DNA of 64,000 bases from Helianthus annuus (GCF_002127325.2 NC_035444.2:39669379-39733378); one strand, 5' to 3'; shown: positions 11,827 to 22,424, numbered from the stretch's first letter. Notes: generated by a model not told the origin, from the sequence alone. Translations and numbers: made by a program.

Positions 11827-12297
11827 AGTAGCTTGTATCTACTGCAGAAGATAATGAAAATTCTATTTAGGAGGTTATTATTGAATTGTCTTTTATGGCA
11901 ATTCATTAACCATGGTAACGAAGACCATATCCGGTTAATCTGTTACTCACTTTTATTTAGGATTTGAACATACTTATCCTAATCACAATTAATATTGCTA
12001 GTGGCATAAAAGCCTAGTCACTAGGACGTTATTATAATATTAGCCGAGATTACAAAGAATCAAGGTATGAAGGTTTGAACCGTAGTTCTTTTACCCCCTT
12101 CTGACAGGGAGTCATAGACCACCACTGTCTTTTGTCTTATTATGACAGCAAATACGGCCCGTAGGCATTACATCACTAACGGATGTTTGATAAGTGATCA
12201 CCTTTATTGGTGATTTAACCCATGATTTATTATATCATTAATTTGGGCTTTGGAATCCTTTAAGGGATTCTTGTATAAGAATGACGTGTGTGACTTT
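11827..12297 (-). other. ORF1-gag spacer of the deleted B unit
   Basis: This is non-coding and corresponds to 30446-30918 in the intact unit. It holds a single copy of the motif (near 12160-12195) that is tandemly expanded in element C. Its left end, just upstream of gag, includes a pyrimidine-rich stretch and CAG that could act as a splice acceptor. Confidence 0.7.
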
Positions 12298-12581
12298 AAC
12301 GGTGGAGTATTTCTTCTTGTTCGGGAGGAGAGAAACGTGGTTGTGGCGCCTGTTGCGTAACTGGAGGTTTGGGAGGTGCTGGATAGCCATGAGCTGAGTA
12401 GTCCGGTGCTCCCATGTTTCCAAGAGCTCCGTCGGGATAGCGAGCATTATATCTAGCCGCTACCACATATGGGTCGCGCTCATAGTTGTAGTTGTAATGT
12501 GCTTGTGATGATGGTTCGAACGGGTTGTAAGCCGACGGACCCATGTATCTAGGTATTGGGTGGTCATACCCAAATGGTGGC
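12298..12581 (-). pseudogene. ORF1 fragment, C-terminal side (deleted B unit)
   Basis: The minus strand encodes the Tyr/Pro-rich part of ORF1 (MGPSAYNPFEP ... EEILHR) and then stops at a deletion junction at 12298-12301. Comparison with the intact unit shows about 540 bp lost between two copies of AACG, removing the basic C-terminus and the downstream hairpin repeats. On the right it is cut by element D. The N-terminal portion is at 21433-22249. Confidence 0.85.
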
Positions 12582-12805
12582 TGATGTGTGTAAAATGCAA
12601 CATATAAATCACATCAATTAAGGCATAAAACTAACCCTTTTTAAGTACTAATGTCGGAAAAAGAGTGTTTTTGTCTTCCTTTTGTATTTTCGGGATGAAA
12701 TGAGCTCAAAATCACAAAAGAAGCAAAAAGACAGCTAATTCTAGCATAAATACAAGAAAAGGAACAAAAGTGGACTGCCCGGACCCTCAACGGCACCTCC
12801 CAAGG
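12582..12805 (+). repeat. Truncated first LTR of D
   Basis: It matches the first 224 bp of the full D LTR with about three differences, then switches at CAAGG|GG (12803-12807) into the 3' internal tail. The breakpoint lies at a GC-rich palindrome of the tail (CACGGGGCCGTG). Confidence 0.88.
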
Positions 12806-14212
12806 GGCCGTGCCCGGTCAACACGGGGCCGTGTCCAGGATGCCAGTAACATAAATCTTTGCCTTTTAACCCACTTTTATACATTCTAATCAACCAAAAA
12901 CATTATTTTTGGACACATTGAGGACAATGTGTAATTTAAGTGTGGGGGGGATGCTAAAACCCTTGAAATTTTGCAAAATCCTAAACACAAGCCTTACACA
13001 AAACTCTATTGGAACCGCTAAACACCCCAAATTTTTTCAAAAACTTTTTCATTTTTTTTTTATTTACTTGTCTTAGTTTAAGTTGGGAATAACAAGTTCT
13101 AAAAAGGTTATATTTTTACAAATTTACAACCGATAGCGTCGTGATAAAAAAAGGAACCAACATAAGAAAATTATGAAACGGTATAACAAGTCTAGTTAAA
13201 AATTCGATTATATATGCTTGGTCACATTAAAAACCCATTCCACAAAAGTGAGTTTTGAGCCTTTATTGAGCATAAAAATACACACATTTAGATTAAATGC
13301 TCATTTTTCGTTTCTTGTGTGAATAGCCGCTCGGTCCTTACAAATCTAGAACTTGCCACGACGATACATTCCCGGTCCTTACCAACTTAAACCCAAGTAA
13401 GTAAATGATAGAGGCATTAGGACTAACCATTTTTCTTTCAAAACCATTATTTTTCATTTTTTTTTACCTACCCAAAATCCCCCTAGATAGCCCCTTTGAG
13501 CCTAAACCTTTCATTTCATTACCCCAAAACCCTTTTTACCCACCAAAAACCTTTTTATTTTTAGTAACAAGTTCGCTTTTCCGTAAACTCACCTTTTTAT
13601 GTGACGAAAAAAAAAAATATGATGATGATGAAGTCAAAAACAAACAAAAGCTATAAAAGCTTGTTTGGAGAAATACTTCAAAATAAAAAGTCACTAAAAA
13701 AAAAAACAAGGTACTTCACGAAAACCGACGCTTGTTACGATTTTCGCCCTTTTTACTAACCACTAACCAACCACCCACCTTTAAACCCAAGCCTTCACCC
13801 CAAAAGTCCTCTTGATATTTACAAAGGTAAAAAGTTAAAAAGGAGGAGGATTGATTGCTTGGCAAGCCTATGGAAGACGTGAGTTCCGTGCCGCTCTCGA
13901 GTGATTCACTAAAATATACACCTTCGGCCGAGTGTTGAGTGATCTCCCGTGAGGTATGTGAACTTGTATATAAATGGAATTTTAATAAGGCATGCTATGC
14001 CCAAATAAGTAATTCATCTTATGAAACGTTCAAAAATAAATCATAACGAATAGGATTGTAAATAAATAAAAATAAAACCTATAAAAACCTTGGATTCCCG
14101 ACACTCTAGGACAAGCTAAAAAACTTCTCTTCTACCTATTCCATTTGGGAGTGTAAGCCACATTTAAAGAGTTTTGCTTGAGGACAAGCAAAAGTTCAAG
14201 TGTGGGGGTATT
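12806..14212 (+). other. 3' internal tail of D, first copy
   Basis: This is non-coding and nearly identical to 18354-19759. It contains an AGGA-loop hairpin (12913-12932) with a purine tract AAGTGTGGGGGGG (12938-12950) behind it. After about 1.2 kb of AT-rich sequence comes a second hairpin (14172-14193) and the terminal polypurine tract (14198-14212). No supported ORF. Confidence 0.85.
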
Positions 14213-14593
14213 TGATGTGTGTAAAATGCAACATATAAATCACATCAATTAAGGCATAAAACTAACCCTTTTTAAGTACTAATGTTGGAAAAAGAGTGTT
14301 TTTGTCTTCCTTTTGTATTTTCAGGATGAAATGAGCTCAAAATCACAAAAGAAGCAAAAAGACAGCTAATTCTACCATAAATACAAGAAAAGGAACAAAA
14401 GTGGACTGCCCGGACCCTCAACGGCACCTCCCAAGGCAAAGGAGAAGAAACAGAGTCTGAACACGCCCCGTGTCCAGCGAACACGGGGGCGTGCCCAGGA
14501 AGCAGCAGAAAAGACAAACCAGTAGAAGCTTCCATTGCCCACCACGGGGCCGTGTCCAGCGAGCACGGGGGCGTGGTGAAAGTACAGCAGGCG

Positions 14594-14624
14594 CATTAAT
14601 TGTAATTCGCAATTACAATTAATG
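14594..14624 (+). promoter_or_regulatory. Perfect 14-bp inverted repeat upstream of the D promoter
   Basis: CATTAATTGTAATT and its exact complement flank CGC. It lies about 55 bp upstream of the TATA box and is repeated unchanged in the 3' LTR at 20141-20171. It could be a cruciform or a dimeric-factor binding site; function is unknown. Confidence 0.8.
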
Positions 14625-14677
14625 AAGTGAGAGAATGTCAGACGGGCACGGGGCCGTGTCCAGCCTTCTGTTCAGCC

Positions 14678-14685
14678 TATAAATA
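14678..14685 (+). promoter_or_regulatory. TATA box of the D LTR
   Basis: TATAAATA follows the dyad cluster and inverted repeat. The same site is at 20225-20232 in the 3' LTR. Confidence 0.75.
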
Positions 14686-15891
14686 GAGGAGCTTGGCTTC
14701 ATTCTCTCTCATCCCTTGGCACACCACCTCTCTCACACCTCATCCACCACCCACCACCACCATAACACCATCATCCACCACCATCATCCATTGTCCATCG
14801 TAGAGTGTGTGAGTCGTCTCGGGATCCAAGATTGATCGTAAGAGTTCTTGACAATCAAGGCCATGTTTGCCTAAGTCTCTTACATCACTTGATGAAGACA
14901 AGTGTTTAGTATAATACTTTTTATTTTTAATCTTTTGCACTTTTTATTTGGTTTTGTATTAATGACTTTAATAACTAGTTACTTATGTTGAAGGTGATCT
15001 TTCCTTATCGTTTGTCCGTGGTGTCTTGGCATTATTTTACTGTCTATATAAAATAAAATATTTTCACCATTCATATCTCCACGGTCTATATGGAGGTATG
15101 TTGGCTACCTGGTCGGGGGTTAAGGGAACGGTTTGGTAAAGGTCTTGCCCTTGTTCAGCGTTTAGAGGTCCTGCTTGGGACCTGGGTCAAATTTAGTAGG
15201 ATCTCCTTCAATGCCCATAGGTATTGGATGGCGGGGATCCAAACTCTTTGACCCCCTCATAAGTTAACTACTATTAATACTATAACCCGGCTATTTAGGA
15301 CTGTATCCCTGCTGACTCAGACTACTTAGCCGAGGGTAACGTCACCGCCAAAAGCGGGGCCTACCACAATTTGCATTAATAACTTAATTCATTATCTTTC
15401 AATAATCCGACCCTTTAGGATTGTATCCTTGCTGACTCAAACTACTGGGTTGAGGGTAACGTCGCCTTCAAAAGAGGGGCCTACTACAATAACTAAGATA
15501 ATCTCTTAAACAAGTGCAAAAGTGCGAAAATAATCAAAGGTTATACTAATACACGTGTCGGATCCAAGTGATTCATCTTGTCTATCTGTTTTTATTTTAT
15601 TTTTATTTTCAGCATTTAGTTAGTTTTTATTTTTCTTAGTTTAATAACTTAATTCTCACTTTTTGATTTGATTAGACGTTGAGGATAAACCGGTATTAAA
15701 AGCTCTTGTGTCCTTGGACGACCTCGGTATCTTACCAACACTATACTACGTCCACGATGGGTGCACTTGCCCATATGTGTGTTTAGTGTTAGTGAATATC
15801 GTGTTTTATAAATTTAAAACTTGGCTAAAAGTGTAAAAAGGGCTTAAATATATATCTAAAAATATAACACACTTCACGCACATCAAGTTTT

Positions 15892-15908
15892 TGGCGCCGT
15901 TGCCGGGG
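15892..15908 (+). other. Primer binding site, tRNA-Asp type (element D)
   Basis: TGGCGCCGTTGCCGGGG is complementary to the 3' end of plant tRNA-Asp. It lies 6 nt (AGTTTT) after the LTR end and is identical to the site of element A. Confidence 0.93.
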
Positions 15909-16194
15909 ACACAAGGATTTTAAGAAAGTTAGGAATCAACGGCCTAATCATATTTTTATTTTTCTTTAATTTTTTTAGGATTTTTCTTAGATTTTTAGCT
16001 TCTGCAGAGCTCAACACGGGGCCGTGCCCGCTGAACACGCCCCGTGCTCAATCATTGGAACTGGCAATCCTGTTTTAAGTCAGACAGTAGGCTGAACACG
16101 GGGCCGTGTCTACTCAACAAGCCCCCGTGCCCAAGATTCAGTTGCTGAAAACAGAACCGTTAGATCCCGGCGATTGGTAATTTCTGACACAAAC

Positions 16195-16836
16195 ATGAGT
16201 GATAGTAATTCTTTTTACTTTCGGCACTCTTATGGTTTGTGGTTTCGAATATGTGGAGGCGAACATGAGGAATTAAAATGTTGTTTCCTCACTTATAGGC
16301 CCCACTATATAGACCCACCGATTCCTTGTAACCTTAAGAGGGGCGAAAGTAAAAATAAGCACTATTTCTCCCTCGAATGCGCCCAGCCAGATATTCTAGG
16401 AGAAATGCTCCTTGACGAGCTATTTCAACTAAAAGAACTACTTCTCAATTGGTCAAAAGAACTCAGGAAGGATTTTTTAGATCCATCCCAAGATGATAAC
16501 CATGAGGAAATGTTGGAACCGCATTCCGACAACCTCGTTACTTCCGAAAATACCTTCTTACCTAGAAAAGACGCGGACGATAGTCGTCCCTGTGCCGATT
16601 GTGCCGTGAAGGACTCCCCATCGACTTCGTTCGATGCATACATAGACCTGAGCGATTCGGCATACACCTTCTTTAACGAGAGCCCGAGAAAGGGTTGGAC
16701 TTGTCCACCTAGAATGAAAATAGGAATTACCCTCACCGACAACCTCTTGCGTTCTCGCCTTAGTATAGGACAATTAAGGTATCTTAGGCACTTTGGGGTT
16801 GTTCCAACAAGTCAAGAGCCACCCGATATAGATTAG
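16195..16836 (+). CDS. Element D ORFa, unknown protein of 213 aa
   Basis: The start chosen is ATG 16195 (MSDSNSFYF), because the frame upstream has only non-ATG codons back to about 16174. I do not recognise the product. The N-terminal third is rich in aromatic residues and Cys (RICGGEHEELKCC), the middle is acidic, and the C-terminus carries SIGQLRYLRHFGVVP. No zinc knuckle, protease, RT or integrase motif and no membrane segment is visible. The frame is intact in a young element, and GC-rich dyads occur just before it (16013, 16094) and just after (16874, 16976). It may be a relic of the 3' ORF that some Athila-like elements carry, or a protein peculiar to this non-autonomous family. Only one copy is in the window, so selection cannot be judged. 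Confidence 0.6.
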   Translation: MSDSNSFYFRHSYGLWFRICGGEHEELKCCFLTYRPHYIDPPIPCNLKRGESKNKHYFSLECAQPDILGEMLLDELFQLKELLLNWSKELRKDFLDPSQDDNHEEMLEPHSDNLVTSENTFLPRKDADDSRPCADCAVKDSPSTSFDAYIDLSDSAYTFFNESPRKGWTCPPRMKIGITLTDNLLRSRLSIGQLRYLRHFGVVPTSQEPPDID

Positions 16837-17479
16837 CTCCTTAGTAAAGACAAAACTCCATGAAACAGCCTGCCGACACGGGGCCGTGCCCGGTCAACAC
16901 GCCCCCGTGCTCACTCAGAAGATTCTCTGCTGATTCTGTCAGAATACGGACAAAATGTGTCAGGATTTTCTCTGCACACGGGGCCGTGTCCAGCGGACAC
17001 GGGGCCGTGTCCAGTGTGCTGTCGTTTTCTTTAAATGCAGCCTGAATCCTGCTCATTTTTTACCACTTCACCAAGCAGAGATTCCAGGGATCTTCACATA
17101 TACCATCCTAGGTAAGTGCTAAAAGAAGGTTCCTAAGGACCCTCTTGTCTTTTCCACTTTTGTTCATTTCTCCTCCTTCCAAAAATTTTTCAAACCTTAC
17201 CTCCATGGAAGCTTGGAAACCCATGATTCCAACCTTCTATGAAAAGTTTGTAGGAACTTTTTCTACGGATTCTTGTCTAAAGTTAGTTCTATAACTTTGT
17301 TTTAAATTATCTGAGCTTAAAACACAATAAAAGTGTATTAAAATAATTTAAAAACCTGGAATCGATAGACAAAAAAGACCTGCAGACAGCTGAACACGGG
17401 CCGTGCTCACTAAGCACGGGGCCGTGTTCGAGGTACTGTTTTGCAAAAGTTTAGTTATCTTCGGTTTATTTCGCAGAAA
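16837..17479 (+). other. ORFa-ORFb spacer of D, possible intron
   Basis: It contains three GC-rich dyad sites (16874-16913, 16974-17014, 17390-17432). AG|GTAAGT at 17110-17117 matches a splice donor, and TTTATTTCGCAG ending at 17476 matches an acceptor three bases before the ORFb start codon. An intron of 17112-17476 (365 nt) is therefore possible. No other coding signal. Confidence 0.45.
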
Positions 17480-17908
17480 ATGGCCAGCAGAAACAGCGGA
17501 ACATCTTCAAGAAATAACCGAAATGGAAGGAGATCGTCCACGGCGGAGGATTCCCTAGTAAACTACGTTTACGCGTTGAGGGAAGCCATAGACGAAATGA
17601 CGGGGGTAGAGGAAGCATTGGTGGACCGTATTAATCATCTGACGGTAGGTTTGGAGGGCTGCCTGCGAGAAGTAAACCTCCTGCACCAAAGGTTAAACCT
17701 TCTCGCTTCCCCGCCTTTGGTTCCAGTGATAACCCAAAGGGCGTGGAATGTAGTACCCGAGGTCATCATTCCAGCCGAATGGCACGCCATGCACCAAGTA
17801 CCTCAACCAAGGGTGGTGCAAGGAGTCCCGGTGAGCGTTCCTCCTCGAGACACGGAAGAGAATGAAGCTACCTTCTACCTCCCAAGGGAGATAGAAGAAT
17901 GGCTTTGA
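17480..17908 (+). CDS. Element D ORFb, unknown protein of 142 aa
   Basis: It starts at ATG 17480 (MASRNSG). The frame opens slightly further upstream, but without an ATG. I do not recognise it. The first 20 residues are Ser/Arg/Asn-rich and basic. Residues about 25-75 are Leu-rich with heptad-like spacing (VDRINHLTVGLEGCLREVN) and could form a coiled coil. The rest is Pro/Val-rich, ending REIEEWL. A small coiled-coil protein encoded after a possible intron might be an RNA- or Gag-binding accessory factor, but that is speculation. It has no similarity that I can see to ORF1 of elements B and C. Confidence 0.55.
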   Translation: MASRNSGTSSRNNRNGRRSSTAEDSLVNYVYALREAIDEMTGVEEALVDRINHLTVGLEGCLREVNLLHQRLNLLASPPLVPVITQRAWNVVPEVIIPAEWHAMHQVPQPRVVQGVPVSVPPRDTEENEATFYLPREIEEWL

Positions 17909-18463
17909 GTAACAACCGAGGAGTCATCGGCTAGGAAGAGTTACTACATCGGGAAGCTATTCCCGAAATTTTCCTAAATAAGTAGAACCCTTATGATAAC
18001 CTTATGTATCCCTTAGTTATTTAGCTAACTTAATGTAATGTCTCTCTATTAGCAATGTTATGATGGTTTTTAAGATTGATGGTTGTTTTGAGAATAAAAC
18101 ACACTCATGGTGGTAATGGATGAAAAAGGGAACGAGAAAAATGAAACCATGCACGAAGAACAGAGCAACCCGACAAAAATCTCCATCACAGAAGGCTCAA
18201 CACGGGCCGTGCCCAACCAACACGGCCCCGTGCTGAGCCCCTGCAGAAAATCACCCAGTTCAGGTAACTGGATACGGGCCGTGTTCAGCGGACACGCCCC
18301 CGTGTCCAGGCTTCTGTTTCAATTCTGTAATTTTTGTTACTGGCACTTGACCACGGGGCCGTGCCCGGTCAACACGGGGCCGTGTCCAGGATGCCAGTAA
18401 CATAAATCTTTGCCTTTTAACCCACTTTTATACATTCTAATCAACCAAAAACATTATTTTTGG

Positions 18464-18483
18464 ACACATTGAGGACAATGTGT
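18464..18483 (+). other. AGGA-loop hairpin before the internal purine tract of D
   Basis: ACACATTG and CAATGTGT, an 8-bp perfect stem, enclose AGGA. The purine tract starts 6 nt downstream. The same element is at 12913-12932 in the first tail copy. Confidence 0.75.
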
Positions 18484-19718
18484 AATTTAAGTGTGGGGGG
18501 GATGCTAAAACCCTTGAAATTTTGCAAAATCCTAAACACAAGCCTTACACAAAACTCTATTGGAACCGCTAAACACCCCAAATTTTTTCAAAAACTTTTT
18601 CATTTTTTTTTATTTACTTGTCTTAGTTTAAGTTGGGAATAACAAGTTCTAAAAAGGTTATATTTTTACAAATTTACAACCGATAGCGTCGTGATAAAAA
18701 AAGGAACCAACATAAGAAAATTATGAAACGGTATAACAAGTCTAGTTAAAAATTCGATTATATATGCTTGGTCACATTAAAAACCCATTCCACAAAAGTG
18801 AGTTTTGAGCCTTTATTCAGCATAAAAATACACACATTTAGATTAAATGCTCATTTTTCGTTTCTTGTGTGAATAGCCGCTCGGTCCTTACAAATCTAGA
18901 ACTTGCCACGACGATACATTCCCGGTCCTTACCAACTTAAACCCAAGTAAGTAAATGATAGAGGCATTAGGACTAACCATTTTTCTTTCAAAACCATTAT
19001 TTTTCATTTTTTTTACCTACCCAAAATCCCCCTAGATAGCCCCTTTGAGCCTAAACCTTTCATTTCATTACCCCAAAACCCTTTTTACCCACCAAAAACC
19101 TTTTTATTTTTAGTAACAAGTTCGCTTTTCCGTAAACTCACCTTTTTATGTGACGAAAAAAAAAATATGATGATGATGAAGTCAAAAACAAACAAAAGCT
19201 ATAAAAGCTTGTTTGGAGAAATACTTCAAAATAAAAAGTCACTAAAAAAAAAACAAGGTACTTCACGAAAACCGACGCTTGTTACGATTTTCGCCCTTTT
19301 TACTAACCACTAACCAACCACCCACCTTTAAACCCAAGCCTTCACCCTAAAAGTCCTCTTGATATTTACAAAGGTAAAAAGTTAAAAAGGAGGAGGATTG
19401 ATTGCTTGGCAAGCCTATGGAAGACGTGAGTTCCGTGCCGCTCTCGAGTGATTCACTAAAATATACACCTTCGGCCGAGTGTTGAGTGATCTCCCGTGAG
19501 GTATGTGAACTTGTATATAAATGGAATTTTAATAAGGCATGCTATGCCCAAATAAGTAATTCATCTTATGAAACGTTCAAAAATAAATCATAACGAATAG
19601 GATTGTAAATAAATAAAAATAAAACCTATAAAAACCTTGGATTCCCGACACTCTAGGACAAGCTAAAAAACTTCTCTTCTACCTATTCCATTTGGGAGTG
19701 TAAGCCACATTTAAAGAG

Positions 19719-19740
19719 TTTTGCTTGAGGACAAGCAAAA
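19719..19740 (+). other. AGGA-loop hairpin before the terminal polypurine tract of D
   Basis: TTTTGCTTG and CAAGCAAAA, a 9-bp perfect stem, enclose the same AGGA loop. The polypurine tract follows 5 nt later. The first copy is at 14172-14193. Confidence 0.75.
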
Positions 19741-19744
19741 GTTC

Positions 19745-19759
19745 AAGTGTGGGGGTATT
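19745..19759 (+). other. Polypurine tract of D
   Basis: AAGTGTGGGGGTATT lies directly before the 3' LTR and is the expected plus-strand primer. The copy before the middle LTR is at 14198-14212. Confidence 0.8.
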
Positions 19760-21432
19760 TGATGTGTGTAAAATGCAACATATAAATCACATCAATTAAG
19801 GCATAAAACTAACCCTTTTTAAGTACTAATGTTGGAAAAAGAGTGTTTTTGTCTTCCTTTTGTATTTTCAGGATGAAATGAGCTCAAAATCACAAAAGAA
19901 GCAAAAAGACAGCTAATTCTACCATAAATACAAGAAAAGGAACAAAAGTGGACTGCCCGGACCCTCAACGGCACCTCCCAAGGCAAAGGAGAAGAAACAG
20001 AGTCTGAACACGCCCCGTGTCCAGCGAACACGGGGGCGTGCCCAGGAAGCAGCAGAAAAGACAAACCAGTAGAAGCTTCCATTGCCCACCACGAGGCCGT
20101 GTCCAGCGAGCACGGGGGCGTGGTGAAAGTACAGCAGGCGCATTAATTGTAATTCGCAATTACAATTAATGAAGTGAGAGAATGTCAGACGGGCACGGGG
20201 CCGTGTCCAGCCTTCTGTTCAGCCTATAAATAGAGGAGCTTGGCTTCATTCTCTCTCATCCCTTGGCACACCACCTCTCTCACACCTCATCCACCACCCA
20301 CCACCACCATAACACCATCATCCACCACCATCATCCATTGTCCATCGTAGAGTGTGTGAGTCGTCTCGGGATCCAAGATTGATCGTAAGAGTTCTTGACA
20401 ATCAAGGCCATGTTTGCCTAAGTCTCTTACATCACTTGATGAAGACAAGTGTTTAGTATAATACTTTTTATTTTTAATCTTTTGCACTTTTTATTTGGTT
20501 TTGTATTAATGACTTTAATAACTAGTTACTTATGTTGAAGGTGATCTTTCCTTATCGTTTGTCCGTGGTGTCTTGGCATTATTTTACTGTCTATATAAAA
20601 TAAAAGATTTTCACCATTCATATCTCCACGGTCTATATGGAGGTATGTTGGCTACCTGGTCGGGGGTTAAGGGAACGGTTTGGTAAAGGTCTTGCCCTTG
20701 TTCAGCGTTTAGAGGTCCTGCTTGGGACCTGGGTCAAATTTAGTAGGATCTCCTTCAATGCCCATAGGTATTGGATGGCGGGGATCCAAACTCTTTGACC
20801 CCCTCATAAGTTAACTACTATTAATACTATAACCCGGCTATTTAGGACTGTATCCCTGCTGACTCAGACTACTTAGCCGAGGGTAACGTCACCGCCAAAA
20901 GCGGGGCCTACCACAATTTGCATTAATAACTTAATTCATTATCTTTCAATAATCCGACCCTTTAGGATTGTATCCTTGCTGACTCAAACTACTGGGTTGA
21001 GGGTAACGTCGCCTTCAAAAGAGGGGCCTACTACAATAACTAAGATAATCTCTTAAACAAGTGCAAAAGTGCGAAAATAATCAAAGGTTATACTAATACA
21101 CGTGTCGGATCTAAGTGATTCATCTTGTCTATCTGTTTTTATTTTATTTTTATTTTCAGCATTTAGTTAGTTTTTATTTTTCTTAGTTTAATAACTTAAT
21201 TCTCACTTTTTGATTTGATTAGACGTTGAGGATAAACCGGTATTAAAAGCTCTTGTGTCCTTGGACGACCTCGGTATCTTACCAACACTATACTACGTCC
21301 ACGATGGGTGCACTTGCCCATATGTGTGTTTAGTGTTAGTGAATATCGTGTTTTATAAATTTAAAACTTGGCTAAAAGTGTAAAAAGGGCTTAAATATAT
21401 ATCTAAAAATATAACACACTTCACGCACATCA
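19760..21432 (+). repeat. 3' LTR of D
   Basis: It is 1673 bp, the same length as 14213-15885. I noted about three differences (near 20093, 20605 and 21112). The TATA box is at 20225-20232. It ends CACATCA, followed by the target duplication GTGGC. Confidence 0.93.
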
Positions 21433-22249
21433 GTGGCGAAGTTGGTGCAGCTGGTGCGGAGTTCGCCTCCTGTACAGGACTTGAAGGTCCTTCTTCTTGT
21501 AGTGGCGGGTAGTGGCTACTACTAGAGTGTCGAGGGGTGCTGAAGTGGAATTCCCCTCCTCGGGTGGACATACGAGCATTTGTCCTCCTACGCCTTGGCG
21601 GATCAGGCATTACTGGCTGTACCGGTGGCGGAGGTGGTGGCGTAACTGCCACGAAACGTGGATCCTCGGAGGGATCCTGCGGATGTTGCGGCTGTTGTGA
21701 TGTATGTGGCGTGTGGTACCACTCGTGTTGATTAAACAATGCCATGAAGCTATCTGGTCCCTGATAGGGTGTACCATGAAAGGATGACCCATCAGAGATT
21801 TCTATTGGATGCGTGGGCGTACCACGAGCAGGTTCTGTCGGATCAGTATCCTCGTCCATATGGTCTTCGGAGAAGTGATCTTGTGGTCCTAACGGAACAA
21901 AGCCTGAAGGTTCCTGGATGTAGTCAGCTGGATTAAACTGACCTCTGAAGTATGGAGTAGGGTCGTCAAAATTTCGGTGTGATACCGAACGCTGTAGAGG
22001 TATGTAGGAGGGTTGCGGGTTGTTGGGATCATTTTCGGAATTTGGCCCGAATGAGTGTCGGTGCGATGGCGTCGAGCTATGCGAGGTGGAATGCCTCGCA
22101 GGTTCATAAAGGTCTCTTCGCCTTTGCGGTTCTTCACTCCTTGTGGTCGAAGGAGCTCGCGTATTTGAAGGTCCAGCTTCGTGATCGTGATGAGTAACGA
22201 TCTCTCCTCTGCCTCTTCTTCCCCTTCCTCGGAAAATCACTGGCGGCAT
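21433..22249 (-). pseudogene. ORF1 fragment, N-terminal side (deleted B unit)
   Basis: It reads from ATG 22249 (MPPVIFRGRG) on the minus strand. It holds the Arg/Gly-rich start, a conserved acidic middle (HPIEISDGSSFHG) and a polyproline stretch, and is then cut by element D at the duplicated GTGGC. The remaining part is at 12298-12581. Apart from the insertion, this portion has no frameshift. Confidence 0.88.
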
Positions 22250-22408
22250 ATTTCCTGCTTTCAAAACTTTAAATAACAATAATAAAAGAAAAAGACAAAC
22301 TTGGAATAACAATTCGAATTTGTCCTATGTTCTTGTCTAGACTCAAGTATGTGCAATTGTGTCATTGAGATTAAACACATTAGGATAGTGTTTAATTCAC
22401 TCAATGTT

Positions 22409-22421
22409 GGCTCTGATACCA
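22409..22421 (-). other. Primer binding site, tRNA-iMet (B, second unit)
   Basis: The minus strand reads TGGTATCAGAGCC, complementary to the 3' end of initiator tRNA-Met, 3 nt from the LTR end. Confidence 0.92.
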
Positions 22422-22424
22422 ACC

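Larger units (their letters stand above)
14213..15885 (+). repeat. Full LTR of D (middle)
   Basis: It runs from TGATGTGTGT to CACGCACATCA, 1673 bp. It includes three GC-rich dyad sites (14460-14503, 14543-14577, 14644-14664), a perfect 14-bp inverted repeat (14594-14624), a TATA box at 14678 and a long R-U5 region. It serves as 3' LTR of the deleted unit and 5' LTR of the full unit. Confidence 0.93.
17909..19759 (+). other. 3' internal tail of D, second copy
   Basis: This is non-coding. GC-rich dyads lie at 18196-18236, 18270-18308 and 18350-18390. A hairpin with loop AGGA is at 18464-18483, followed by AAGTGTGGGGGGG (18489-18501), an internal copy of the polypurine module. AT-rich sequence follows to a second AGGA-loop hairpin (19719-19740) and the terminal polypurine tract (19745-19759) next to the LTR. 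Confidence 0.85.
12582..21432 (+). mobile_element. Element D: non-autonomous Athila-like element, tandem dimer with one unit deleted
   Basis: It starts TGATGTGTG and ends CACATCA, flanked by GTGGC at 12577-12581 and 21433-21437. Removing it and one duplication restores the reading of B's ORF1 region. The order is partial LTR (12582-12805), 3' internal tail (12806-14212), full LTR (14213-15885), tRNA-Asp primer site, two small ORFs, 3' tail, full LTR (19760-21432). There is no gag-pol, so mobility would depend on proteins from an autonomous Athila-like partner. The two full LTRs are both 1673 bp and I saw only about three differences, so the insertion is recent. Confidence 0.9.
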
